Of a stretch of DNA of 64,000 bases, positions 47,355 to 59,569 are shown piece by piece (within the stretch, counting starts at the first letter, position 1; every line of letters starts with the position of its first letter). The stretch covers positions 72,247,876-72,311,875 of the forward strand of contig CM056576.1 in NCBI GenBank assembly GCA_029721435.1, given 5' to 3'. Source of the DNA: Gymnothorax reevesii. Taxonomy: Eukaryota; Chordata; Actinopteri; Anguilliformes; Muraenidae. Both the position numbers and the translations under genes were made by a program. The notes beneath the pieces were generated by a model, which did no database searches, was not told the origin of the DNA, and worked only from the letters and a program-made list of their open reading frames with translations.

Positions 47355-49616
47355 CAGGGTTACTATAGTTAACGAAAACGAAGACTAAAATGAAACTAGC
47401 TGTGAAAAAATAATTTAGTTAACTGAAATAAAAATAAAAATGTCAATTTTAAAAAGAAAAAACGAAAACTAAATAAAAACTACAATGGACAATACAAAAC
47501 TAACTAAAACTAAACTGAATTGCAGATAAAATTAGCTTCATTTTCGTTGATAGTTTCGTTTTCTCCCTCGATTACTGTCCTGTTCAGTAAGAGGTAACCG
47601 GTTGCTTCCAGAGGGGGGGTGGGTGGGGGGGGGAGTAGGGGAGAAGCATAGCGGCTATTAGCTGCCGTAGTTGCTGCAGGTGTCAGCCGAAGATGATGCT
47701 TCATGTGCACAATTCAGCCAAAAGGGTCTAGCTGCAAACGCACGGAGGAGTGGAGCTCCACTACTTCTCTAATTCAGCGCCGTCATAAGGGCTCACAGTC
47801 CATTGGGGCCCACAAAACCCACAGCAGACACCATGACAAAATTATTCTGCATAAATTAACCTAATATTAAAACCAATGCATCAGAGTTTAAACAAAGCCA
47901 TTAAGGCATGCAATATTGATGAAATACATTTCAGTAACCCACTTCTTTAAAAATGGTTCAATCCATGCTTCATGCTTGTATTGGAAAATTGTCTGTGCAT
48001 TTTTGCTGGCGAGGTCGCGAACTAAGGTAGCTAACAGGGATCACCGTCCTTGCGAATATGATGTCCAAGAGCCAACAAACAAACGCACACAAATCTGGAT
48101 GCCAGAAAAGACTAGTGAGAGGACTGAAAGAGCAAAGCAGGGGTCCAGAACATTACAAAATTCTTTTCAAAGAGAGGTGAGAGTATTAAACTAGCTTGCT
48201 ATGTTAGCTGTTCAGGCTGGCTATTCAGCTGCTAACGTTTCGTTAAAGTAACATGCAGTCAGCTGAGTAAATAATCGCCTGACAAGAATGACATTGCTCA
48301 GTTATTAACGGTATCATCTACAGGAAAGATCGGTAAGGTTATCATTCGCCAGCCATCATAATAATCAGTCAAAAAATTTGGTAGCAGCAGCCTAGGACAC
48401 GTTCCTCCGTTCTTATGAGTGGTTACTGCATACTCAGCTCTCTCTAGCTGTAATTGACTGTACACGCTAGGTTTGGCTAGCGAACTACATGTAGTCAGTG
48501 CGGTAACCTTAGGTGTAACTTAATAACTTAATATAACTAAAATAATCGCTTGTCAAGGCTGACATTACTTTTACCTTAATTGTTTACTAAATCTAAACTG
48601 CTACTTTAGCCTGTAGGCATAAGTCTTGCTCACGCGGGGGGTAATTTTACAGAGCTTGCCCTCCTCCTAACAATAGCAAAATGAAGCTGGGTGTTTAGAG
48701 CTATGGTTTAGCCCATTTAGATTCTGTTTATTCCAAGACTCGGTAGGTTAGTTCTTCATCAGTTGTTCCATGGAACATGACCATAAATGTTTACGAAAGT
48801 AATATGAAATGGAACAATTAAACCTTTATGCACTGCTGCTTCAGAATCAGCTGTAGTCACTTCATCTGAACCTGACCCAGCAATAGATCCTCACCACCAG
48901 CAGTCTGAATATGTTTTTGATGGTGAGTAAATTATTGAATAAGACAACTAATAATTCATAATTCACATGATGATACTCTCTTTGTTGAGTGGTTAATTTT
49001 AAAAAAGGATAAATTGGGTGTATTGCATTAGGCACTGTCAAGAACACTGAGAAACAGAAAAATAATGAATAACATCATGATATATTGTCATTAAAGAGTG
49101 GCAATGAAAAGTCGGGGGCGGGGGCCCACACCGATATTCTGTTAGGGGCCCCAGAATTCCAAGCAACTGCCCTGCACACATTCAGTGAAGAAGATGGTTA
49201 GCTCTCAAACATGGCAAAAGCTGCGCAAATAACTGAGCATGATGACTGTATGGGGTAAGATGGATTGGATTTTTTTCCCCAGTTATATTAGTATCATCTG
49301 TGTCACATGTTAAAAAAGATGATGGTTAAAGAATACTGGATTAATAAAGGACTCTGTAAAAGCATATTTGCTGTCATACATTCTTTTATCCTTGTCAGCT
49401 TCAACAAATTAAGGCCTTCCTCTTAATAGCTAAAACTAAGACTAAAACTAAATAAAAACTAAACTAAAACTAGTTAATTCCTCAAAATAAAAACTAAACT
49501 AAAACTGCTTAATCACTTGTTCAGCTAACTAAAACTAAACTGAAATAAAAAAAAGCAAACTGTAAAACTAAATAAAAATAAAAACTAATGAAAATTTCAA
49601 AACTATATTAACCTTG
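47355..49616. mobile_element. 2.26-kb hAT-type element with perfect 8-bp target duplication
   Basis: The termini CAGGGTTACTATAGTT and AACTATATTAACCTTG are inverted. GTCCCGAT is duplicated exactly (47347-47354 and 49617-49624). Subterminal regions are long runs of AACTAAAAC-type repeats on both sides. Inside, short coding-like pieces exist (for example SSEPDPAIDPHHQQSEYVF near 48850-48930, followed by GTGAG), but no intact transposase is seen. It is a decayed or non-autonomous copy of a common teleost repeat. Confidence 0.92.
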
Positions 49617-49624
49617 GTCCCGAT

Positions 49625-51760
49625 ACCCCTCATAGGTAATCCACTTCAATCTTGTTTGCGTCTTGGCAGGATTGAGAAGAAAATTTATTTATTTTGGTCG
49701 TTTTTCTTTCTATGGAAAAAATTGCAATTGTGAAGTCAATGGTTCTACATGTGCGCTATTGACCACATCCTTCAAATCCTTTACCACATATTGCTATAGT
49801 TGTCAACTTCATCTGACAAAAAAAATCATTACGAGCTGACAGGTTGGAAGAACGACCCCTCTTTGGGTCTCGGTCGGCTGGATAATCACTTGATTTTCCT
49901 ACATTGAATAGAAATTCAACATTTGTTGATCATCATTGATCAGTGAAGTCACAGTCACAGTTGTATGTTTACCAGAGTGATTTTAAAAAGGGGCATCAAT
50001 ATATTTTGGGGGGTTTTATTCCTGATAAGGGGGTTTAGAATTTATGATTAATATGTAATTTCGCAAATGCATATGCTGCGCCTGCCCTAACCAATTGGCA
50101 TGTCATCAGTAACACGGCTGCCGCCGTTACAGCTGCAGTAGACATTTTACTCAATTTTCTTGACTGGATGTACAATGGACGTTTTTACATACTTGAATGT
50201 CTCTCAGGGTACCCAAAATTCAAGCCGTAAAAAAGGACTGATCTTAGTCGATACTGATAAAGGTTGAAAACGGAATGCTTTCCAATACTAATATCCAAAC
50301 TGTCACTTAAATTCTCGCTATCGGAAAGTAAGGAACCACAAAGCCCTTGCCATGACCTAATAATAAAATGTAAAAACAAAATGTAAAATGTAAAAACAAA
50401 ATGCCGTGGTAGAAATGATGGAAAATAACTTGCGACTGACCTGATAGACATTGAAAAGTACAAACATGGCAGTGGGTCAACAGCATCCAGTTCTTGCATC
50501 AAATTGCATCAATCCAAGTAGATCTTTTCAGTTCTCAATCAGGAATACGTAAGAAACGTATTCCTGAACGCTTCAAGAAACTGTTTTTGCAGTTAATAAC
50601 GTGGCAACAGACAGGCATTATGAGAAAAAGTGGAGGACAACTTTACTTTGCCTATATAATAGAATGTCATGTTGTGGCTTTTTGCCAACCACGGTAGTCT
50701 ACAAACCCATGTGACCAGGTTCGTGACATCACGAGAAGTATTGCTCCGTTACTTTCAATAAAATGTCTGGCTAGAACCTGGGATAGTACACAAAAGGGAA
50801 ATGAGAAAAGGAGGGGGGATGCAGCATTTGTTTCCAGAAAGTTCTGCTAACTTAAGGGTGACTGACGTTATATTCAGAGAGGGAACAGACCATTTGGTAT
50901 AGCCTGGTAGAAAAACTTGCACTCCTAAGATGCTCAAATTTTGTGACAAGCATAGTTGGGACTAGGTCTACTTCGAGCCAGAAGGAATCTTTGCTGGTGT
51001 AATGTATAAGTTAGTAGGAGGTGAAATTGTGACCGTGAGTGACGTTACACAAAAAAATGGACATGAAGAAAATTCATCAACTTTATTTCAGACTTGTCCT
51101 CAAACCATACAGGGTTGACGTTACCCACTTTATTGCATTCTCAAGACTGATACATGATAAACAAATGGATTGCATTTTTAGTTAATGCCGACTAACTAAC
51201 AAATGTGTGAATAATAGTTTGGAATATTCAAAGATTTTTTTACAGCACTATGCACATTTGTTTTTTGTGACTGACGTTACAGCCCTGAAACTACTTTCTT
51301 TGAAAGGAAATTTCAGCTCCCACCGTTTGCAGTGCAGGAGCTATGGTATCGGGTTCTGTGCGTGCTTGCGCGCGTGCATGTGTCCGTCAACACATTTTGC
51401 TTTATCTCATCAAGTATTTCAGTACCAGGTTCCTATTTTTCACTGGACATGCATCTCAAAGTCCTACAAATGACATGCCTAAAGGTGACCTTGGCTATTT
51501 TTTCAAGGTTGCAGGCCTAAAAATATCACCAAAAACTTCTATAATTTGCCTTATCACAAGGTTTTGACAGCCACCGCATCAGATATTGCAAAAACAGGTG
51601 ATTTGACACAAAATGAACAATTTTCTTAACCACATACAGCAGTGCCAGAGTTTACAGCAGAATTGAACCTGCCTCGGTCTTGATGGCCAACGTTTGAACT
51701 GGGGTGTGCAATCTTACAAGGTCTTGATCAAACAAGGCTTATGCGGTCGAAGGAGACGGC
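49625..51760. other. Unassigned intronic sequence
   Basis: No supported gene. The phrase TGACTGACGTTA and relatives recur near 50864, 51035 and 51268. Similar phrases occur at 20480-20660 and 59160-59470, hinting at a diverged dispersed repeat. Confidence 0.35.
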
Positions 51761-52004
51761 TGGGGGTATATCCCCGAACGCCCCCAATCCTCCAATTCCC
51801 CAATCCTTGAATAGACCTTGAATATACTTTCATTTGAACTTAATTTCAGGTCAATCGGTCAAATGGTTCCGAAGATATGGCCAAAATGGTAATTTTCCAT
51901 CACAAAGCGCCACCTGGTGGCAAAATATTGAACCATACAGGTAAGATGTCATCGTGTGACACGTTGTGAGGTCATGACCTTGCAGTTGCACATAGTTCCA
52001 TGTC

Positions 52005-52423
52005 TTTCAAAGGTTTCTTTATTATTACACATTTGTATTCAAAAGAAATCACTGCACATGTTGAAGATTTTTAGTTTAAACCCCCCACACCCCCTCGTAC
52101 ACACCCAATCCACCCACACAAGGACAAACCCAAGACAGACACAGCTGATAAACAAAAACAAATCAAAGGTCAAAACCGTTACCAATTCAGAGTGACCAAA
52201 TACAAACAATAAATAAAAATAGAAGGGAGGGAGAACAGAACAAAAAAAAAAAAAAAGGGAAGACTACTCAGATATTGCAGTTGTAGATTTCTGGACTACC
52301 TCCATGAAAGGATCCCACAGTTTGTGAAATGTACTCTTCTTTCCCTCAGTGGTATGACAAATTTTTTCTAAACTCAGACAAGACATGATATCTCTGATCC
52401 AGCTGGAATGCGAAGGGGGAGTA
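52005..52423. mobile_element. 419-bp nested insertion with 16-bp target duplication
   Basis: CACATAGTTCCATGTC occurs at 51989-52004 and again at 52424-52439, interrupting the phrase of the host element. A duplication of this length suggests target-primed retrotransposition. The family was not determined, and the left end (TTTCAAAGGTTTCTTTATTA) suggests minus orientation. Confidence 0.85.
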
Positions 52424-52640
52424 CACATAGTTCCATGTCAATTGGACAAATGGTTCCAAAGATATAGCAAAAATGGTGAATTTTATGTGACAAAGCTCCA
52501 CCCTGTGTCAAAATTTTGAACCAAACAGGTATAATGTCATTGTGGGACACATCCTCAGGTCATGACCTTTCATTTGCACTTGATTTGAGGTCAATCGGAC
52601 AAATATTTCCAGAGATATGTTAAAAACAGTGATTTTTTCC

Positions 52641-53215
52641 GTTTTTGGCCCCTGGTGGCCAATCTAGAAATAGTAAATTGTTCAAAATCGAATCATTTCT
52701 TCCTCTTTATGATACTTACTTATACGCAAAACTTGGAATTTCTAATTGAAATATTACTGCAGTTATCGCGTTATCATGTAAATCAGTTTTTGGCCCCTGG
52801 CGGCCAATCTAGAGATCGTAAATCATCCAAAATCGAATCAGTTCTTCCTCTTTACGATACTTACTTGTATGCAAAACTTCAAATTAGTAATTGAAATATT
52901 TCTGAAGTTATCGCGGAACAGTGAATTTTTCAGTTTTTGGCCCCTGATGGCCAATCTAGAAATAGTACATTTTCCAAAATCAAATCAGTTCTTTCCCTTT
53001 ATGATACCTACTTATATGCAAAAGTTGGAATTTCTACTTGAAATATTACTGCAGTTATCGCGATAACGGTGAAATCAGTTTTTGGCCCCTGGTGGCCAAT
53101 CGAGACATCGTAAATTGTCCAAAATCGAATCAGTTCTTCCTCTTTATGATACTTACTTATGTGCAAAATTTGGAATTTGTAATTGAAATATTACTGAAGT
53201 TATCGCGTTAACACG
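52641..53215. repeat. ~146-bp tandem repeat, four copies
   Basis: GTTTTTGGCCCCTGGTGGCC and variants start near 52641, 52786, 52933 and 53078 (steps 145, 147, 145). Each unit includes TTATGATACTTACTTAT and GTTATCGCG. Confidence 0.93.
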
Positions 53216-53421
53216 AAGTGCAACAGCAGCGGCCAGACCAAAAACATAATATCCCCCGGAACGCCATTCGGGGATATAATAATATACCAATTCATGAGTT
53301 AGACCCAAAATTTCCACCTTCCGATTTCCTTCAAAATATTGTAAAACGCCCATCAACCCCCCCCAGCAAGTGAAGGTTGCATGAAAAACCTGAGCACAAA
53401 ACATATTGTCATTCATCTTAC

Positions 53422-53469
53422 CTATGTAGTGCACTACACACGTCTGTCCTTTCTTTGGAAATGTCCTCC
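53422..53469 (-). CDS. fkbp1b: fkbp1b exon 2, FK506-binding protein 1B
   Basis: A 48-nt micro-exon of the FKBP12 family, too short to show up as an ORF. On the minus strand it reads GG then RTFPKKGQTCVVHYI then G, flanked by a CAG acceptor (complement of 53470-53472) and a G|GTAAG donor (complement of 53417-53421). Both boundaries are phase 1, as in other FKBP1 genes, so it splices in frame with exon 3 at 18489. The family has Thr (HYTG) where Ile is read here. Exon 1, encoding roughly the first 12 residues, was searched for by eye between here and the right edge and not recognised. It may lie outside the window. The residues, phase and splice sites together make the call firm despite the size. 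Confidence 0.9.
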
Positions 53470-53479
53470 CTGTTTAAAA

Positions 53480-54890
53480 AGAAAACGATCACAGTCAGAA
53501 ATATTGCTCAGCATGGACATTCCTCTTTGTACAGGTATGTGTACTTTACTTTGATATTATTGTAGTGAAAATTTTATCCCTTGTAAAGTCAGATGATGCT
53601 AGAAGCAACGCAAAAAAAGCAATGCTTCTCAGAACAACAGGATGCACAGCTTCCGAGGAGAATACCACATATTTTAAACCTTTCAAGCCAGATTATGAAA
53701 ATTAAAGTACTTTGCTCATGGACTCCTCAGCCAGAATAAAAATATGCCAATGGTGTGTTAGAGTTTTGACTCATTGCTACATTCGTCCATGGGTGAATTT
53801 TGCCTACTGTAAATCATATTTGCCTTAATGCGCACTATTAATGTATAACTGTGAAACAGTACTTCAATCCTGGGATTAAAGGTCAGTAGACAAATGGCAA
53901 GAACAGATTTCAATCAATGAAATCCATCCAGCCACTAACTCTTTCACACCTGCATATGGAAATTTCTGTATTGACCCCTCAACCAGAATACAGATTTTTC
54001 AATTTTTTGGATTGCCTTGGGGTCATCAACCTTATCCAGGAATGGCCAATGTGAGTGCAGGCTTTCACTCCAACTAAGCAGTTGCACACCAGATTCAACT
54101 AACCAAGGTCTTCAGCAAAGATTTATATTCAAACTGATCATTGTATCTCTGAATATTTGCTCTCGATATTTAAAATCTCTCGCATTTTGCTGTAAATAAA
54201 TGCATCCACCTAGTGCTGAAATGTATAAGTACAGAGCTAAGATCAAGAGTACCCAAGGGTTACATTTTGGATAAAATTTCAAGCTGAAGGATAGACCTTG
54301 GAAATACCATCATGAGAAACTCGGCAAACATTGGCAAACATACTCCAAGAGTACCAGACCTTAAGACATCCGCTTCTTGCAATTATAGATCAACAAACTT
54401 CACTCCGTCACAAAATGTAATATACATAACTCGGTGTCCAATCTGTGTAGTCATCTATTGACAACTGAGGACACGATTTCTCTCCATATGCGATCTAACA
54501 GCAATTAAATCATGGGCTAAATTCAGTACAGCGTCGGAGACAGAACTGAGAATTGGGATGCACAAAACTTCTGTTAAAAACAATTATTAGCCCTGACCTG
54601 TTCTCATCAATTTTCATAATTAACTCACTCCAAGAGCACTCCACACTTAACAGGTGCTGCTTGTTCTCCCCGATTAGGTCAGACGACAATCATTCATCTG
54701 GACGCATATTTACGGTTAAATAAACTTTGTTCAAAATTGCATGTCTGTCGACTCTCACCAAATAGCTTGGGCTGCACACCTTTTATAGACTAAGTGCCAT
54801 TTTTTTTTTTTTTTTTTAAATCAACCCACGCAATACCGAGTGTGAAAAGCTATATTAATTGGAATGCGGACCAGTTCAATCAAAAAAGCA
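53480..54890. other. fkbp1b intron 1 sequence, unassigned
   Basis: No exon matching the FKBP N-terminus was recognised on the minus strand. A ~20-nt T run lies near 54799-54818. Confidence 0.4.
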
Positions 54891-54899
54891 TTGGCCTAT

Positions 54900-55095
54900 T
54901 AATAAGCAAATTAATTTTCTGTACTGAATTTAGCCCATGATTTCATCGCTGTTAGAGAAACCGTGTCTTCAGTTGCAAATTACGATAATTGGAAAACGCG
55001 TCAAAAAAGGAAAATGACTGAGAACTAGCCAGGACTAATTATTTTCATTAAGAGATGTGTCTATGGCCCCCATTTACCAGTTCTAGCTCCGCCAC
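54900..55095. repeat. Dispersed repeat, copy of 12830-13030
   Basis: Shared order: TACTGAATTTAGCCCAT, GTGTCTTCA, TAGCCAGGACTAATT, then CTCCGCCACTGC. Confidence 0.7.
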
Positions 55096-56113
55096 TGCTG
55101 AAAAGTGAAATTAACTTCCCCAAGACTTGACCGTGGTCACAAAACCACAAAACAAATGCCTACTGTTGACAGACTTTACTGGAACTGCCAACGGTGGCAT
55201 TGGCTCATGTACATAACGCAGACTTACATGGATGGACACAATACACCGTTCACTCACAGTGGACTTGCATTGGAATCACCGGTGCAAGGATACGTGTTTA
55301 GTTTCGCCCATGAAGGCGAAGGCAGTTGTATTTAAGATCGCAACAATGGTATGAAAACTGGAGTTCACAACACGAGCCTGAGGTATACTGTACATGCATA
55401 ACGGGCCGGACGCAAAACTTATGACTGACATATTTTGGTCTAAATAAGCATATTTTGTTCTTATGAGCCCCCAAAATGATATTTATGGTATTGCTTAGAA
55501 GTAATTCATTGCATATAGCCCACTTTTGTCTATATCAGTTTATTTTTTTCATGGGATTATGTTCACCAAAATTTTCATCAGAAGCCAGACACAAAGGTAA
55601 TGAACATTTCACTTCAGTTCATACGACAGTTACAAATATTTTGCGCCGAGGACAAGAAAACTCATGGAGACCAATATGAGATACCATTTTTTTAAATTTT
55701 CATGAAAAAAACGAGACAGAAACATTTGCAAAATACTGTAAATTTCACAACAAAAGTACACATACTTCTCATGTAACATTTCGATGTCCAGATCTGGGCA
55801 TTTTTTTTCCAAGATAAAGCTGAGCTAGTGCCAAACAAAAACGCAAACAGCCTTAAGTTATAGTTTATTAAAGGAGTTGAGTCACTTGAACTGCACATGC
55901 TCAGAACTTTGAAAACTGTTCATCCTAACAAGAAATCAAAATCAAGGCGATCGTGACTTATCTTCCAAAAATCCTTCTCCATCGGCGCTCTACATTCTTC
56001 AATTTCTTGTATATATATATATTTTTTAGTTCCTTGAACATAAGGCTTTTGTTTTGGGTATTTTTTGTCCGGTATAAGTCGAGGAACTGGAAGTTTTAGC
56101 GTCCTCTCGAAGG

Positions 56114-56338
56114 ATGTCGTACGGCAGCGGCCGTAAACTCTTGTCTCCAGGAAGCTTTATCAGGAGCACAGAGAAGAGAGAAGGCTACAGGAAAGCATGG
56201 TCTAAGAATCATGGGCGACTATACGTGCGGCAGGATATTCTTGATACCTTCAATGCGCTGAAGTCAAAGTGTGTGTACTCGACGGACACGGCCTTCATCC
56301 AGCATTTGTTGTTGCTCGAAATGAGAAGACAAAAAAGG
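56114..56338 (+). CDS. Exon-like ORF of an unidentified protein, probable first exon
   Basis: Not recognised as a named gene. An intact 75-residue frame starts MSYGSGRKLLSPGSFIRSTE and ends EMRRQKR, directly followed by GGTAAAAT, a plausible splice donor at about 56337. The N-terminus is Ser/Lys/Arg-rich. The C-terminal third (VRQDILDTFNALK, then STDTAFIQHLLLLE) has the pattern of a short helical domain seen at the N-terminus of many repeat-borne or transposon-derived proteins in fish and invertebrates. The decayed block at 42531-42765 ends similarly (TNSDLALLLLDK). It lies antisense within what should be fkbp1b intron 1. No downstream exon was identified. It could be a transposon exon, a domesticated gene, or chance, and its function is unknown. 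Confidence 0.5.
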
Positions 56339-56818
56339 TAAAATAGTTTCTATATCTTTAGTAGGTATCGGTTAGTGATGACGATAAAGCTTAGTTTTGT
56401 ATTTCAACAGACTTAGTGCCAAGCAAGTGATCGTAAAATTTGCTACATGAAGGCGCTCGAATTTCTTTCCCCATCCAACAAATATGTTTGAAAACAAGAT
56501 CATTCGCATAGAAATCAGATGCTTACCAAAAGTGGCGCACTTGCACCAGCAATTGAAGTCATTCCTAGTCTTATGCAGTCTTTATTTTGTCCCGAGAGAT
56601 TCACGTCCTGCGAGCTCTGTATCCTACGAGTCTCCGCACTTGTGAAAGCCTGTCTGTTTATCTGATTTGCATATGTCACCTCCTGAGCATGCGCATTAAC
56701 CGTGACACAGCTCCTTTAAGCTTCTTCACACTATATATGTCAAAGAAAGGGTGATGGTACAAATTGATGAGACAACATTTTCAAATGCCACTCAAAGAAA
56801 GTTGAGGATGGTACAGGG

Positions 56819-57032
56819 CAGTGTTCCCCAACCCTCTCCTGGAGGCCCACCTGTCCTGCATGCTTTCGATCTCTCCCTGCTCCAGCACAGGTGATTCAGA
56901 TCATCAGCTCGTTAATCACCCCCTAAAGCTGATAGATGACAGCCTGATCATTTGAATCACCTGTGCGGGAGCAGGGAGAGATCTAAAACATGCAGGACAG
57001 GTGGGCCTCCAGGAGAGGGTTGGGGAACACTG
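56819..57032. mobile_element. 214-bp hAT-type MITE
   Basis: The ends CAGTGTTCCCCAACCCTCTC and GAGAGGGTTGGGGAACACTG are exact inverse complements. The 8-bp flanks are GTACAGGG (56811-56818) and GTATAGGG (57033-57040), 7 of 8 identical. The arms pair over most of the length. No ORF. Confidence 0.93.
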
Positions 57033-57040
57033 GTATAGGG

Positions 57041-59477
57041 TATCCTTGATCTGAGCAGTGCCCATAATCAAAAATCTATTTTACCATTTACCATTAATTC
57101 ATAATTCAATAAAACTATTTGAATTGTATACGAGTTGTCCAAATTAACATGGGCAGAGCAGTCATGTTTGGTTTTGTACAAGCTGGGTATGAAAGGATTA
57201 AGTCTGCCTCCTTGTTGAAATCATTGGTAAAGGCATTGTGCACAAGACTACACATCTCAATTAGCAGAAAGTGAGTGAGGGAAAGGGAGTGAAAAATGTG
57301 CATAGAGAGAGAGGGGAAAGAGAGACAGAAGGGAGAGAGAGTTTTAAAAGCCATGTTAACTCACAATTTCATCATTTACATTTCTTCTCTAATTTATAGT
57401 CAGCACTGAGCATACATTTCAAATTGATTCATTTCTGTGATCTGTACTTAAAAGGTAACCAATTTGTTCCTTGTTCTCATCTGTTTTCCGCATGATTTGC
57501 CAGGCTGTTCCAATTAAAAGATTTGCGTGCAAGTTTTAATACCGTCCTCGACCACTTAAGGATAAATTCCGAAGGAAAGCAATCACTCGACCGTTACGGT
57601 CAGCCATTGTGGCTGCTGGACCGAAGCCATTTCAACGTACCTACTACTTAATATGCATGAGCGATTTGCATGGAAAGTCATGTCAGCTCAGTCATCAGAT
57701 CCGACTGCTAGTAAATAAATTACGTTTAGGCATTAGAAATTCATTACTATAAATATGTCTAGTTAGAAATATGGGACAATTTCAAGTACATTAACGATCT
57801 GAAAGTGCTATGAAACAGGAAATTCGGGCATTTTGCAGCAGGCATCAAGTTTACTTGCGTATCCAGCAAAGGTCTGGCCACATCTTCATCGGAAATATCT
57901 CCAAACCTGGCTTTAAAAGTTTGCCAGCAATCAATTTGACCTTTTATATTTACACTGGCCTTCAATCGATCTTCTTCCTGGCCTTTTCTAGCACTTTTAC
58001 TACCGAATCAGTCAGATATTGCTTTGTGCGCGGCATTTTGCTATTGGGCCACTACATTTCTGCGTCCACCGCGAACATCCGCTTTCACATGACATTATTT
58101 TTGCATACTCATGAATACTAGTGAGGCATTTCAAATGGCGCAGGAACTTTTTGTGGGTCGCAAAACCTTTTTTCTATGTTCAATATTTGGGGGATTGCAA
58201 GCGTTCTCAGAAAGAGCATTTATTTATTCCTGTTTGTTTTGGTCATATCTATATAAAGCATGTCAAAAAAAGAACAGTTACTTTTAATATTTATGCTGAA
58301 GTGGAATGTGTGCCTTTTCTTAACTTTTATAAATCTGCGAATAATCAAGATTCCAACCCTCATCCCTCTGGTTTTGCACCAAAATGGCTAGCAAGTTTGA
58401 CTAGATCAAACAATAAAAATTTAATGACCATCCTTTTTCGTTTTGTGGGTTTTACAGAGGAAAACCCAAGTATAAAGGTCTATCAAAATCTCAAAAAATG
58501 CTCCCAGCAAAATGTCCAAATCCCAAAATAAAGCTAACAACCTAATGCCTTGTAAAAGACAGCGAAAAATAATTTCTCTTTTTTGACACAGAGAAAAGCT
58601 ATCAGACACAGAGGGATTCACAATGGACAAAAAACATATTTACTGCAATGATACCATGTTAACCCCATCAACTGAGACCAACATTTTTGGTAAATGGTGG
58701 CTTGGAAAATATGGTCTAAGTTAGCATTGCCTCTGACCCAACCCCAAAATGAGCCCTCTGTAGTGTGCGCTTTCTGTCCTTTAATGGGGGAACTGAAGAA
58801 AACAACCCGCTAGAAATACTGTACAATATTACTGTGCCAATGGAACCAACCAAAATCATTTACAGATTTACTTTGTGCTCGTTCATTGAAAAGTAAGATT
58901 TGGACCACAGAATCTTTAATATAAATACATTGTACATCTTTTGTGCACTAGTCATTTAAAATTGAAATCAGCCGTTACAAATTTATTCGCATTTTAATCA
59001 CTGCAAATCTCAATCATCTCAGAATAAATTAATCTGCAGCCATCCACAGTGATGATGGCATAGGATGCATCAAGCCAGCGGCACAGAACACACTGTCAAT
59101 GCCGTTGGACTAAGCGATACGTAATTGTCAGGGTTCCCGCCGCCACTCGTCATTTTCATCAATGACGAATATAATCTATCACTGACGAGAAGAAAATTAC
59201 AAGCAGTAGTCACAGTGGCGAATTGCCTTTTAACAAATAAAGGTTCGGTGACAAACAGTAGCGTCACCTGACCAGGACACAGGAGGCTGTAGCCCTGAAG
59301 ATTTTTTCCATTGCACCGTATAATTCTTCACTCAGCGCAGTTTGTCAACGCGTGACTGCAGGTCAGTAAAACGAGATGGTAAGGTCTTATTTTTTAACAA
59401 CAATGAACTGAGGCAAGAAAGACAAGAAATCCTACGTGACAGATGTTACATGATGGGCGTTACATTTTGCCCACTTT
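57041..59477. other. Unassigned intronic sequence
   Basis: No supported gene. The plus-strand frame at 58121-58531 has no family features or coding bias that can be judged by eye. Confidence 0.35.
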
Positions 59478-59562
59478 TATTTTATTTAACCCATATTTTA
59501 CCAGGTAGTCCCATTGAGATCACTGATCTCTTTTTCAAGGAAGACCTGGCCAAAATGGCAGC
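59478..59562 (-). mobile_element. 3'-end fragment of a LINE
   Basis: The minus strand reads GGCCAGGTCTTCCTTG, AAAAAGAGAT, TCTCAATGGGACTACC, then TTAAATAAA. This matches the 3' end of the LINE at 10545-12536. Only the tail remains. Confidence 0.8.
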
Positions 59563-59569
59563 ATAAAGT

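Larger units (their letters stand above)
51762..53279. mobile_element. Element with GGGTATATCCCCGAACG ends and internal tandem units
   Basis: The left GGGTATATCCCCGAACG (51764-51780) and right CATTCGGGGATATA (near 53263) are inverted. Inside are ~146-bp tandem units. A 419-bp sequence is nested within. It ends about 140 bp from fkbp1b exon 2. Confidence 0.75.

Noticed and set aside
56114..56338. Exon 1 of fkbp1b
   Set aside because: It is on the plus strand and does not encode the FKBP N-terminus (MGVEIETISPGDG-like).
58121..58531. 136-codon plus-strand ORF as a gene
   Set aside because: AT-rich, with no domain, splice context or homologue that I can recognise.
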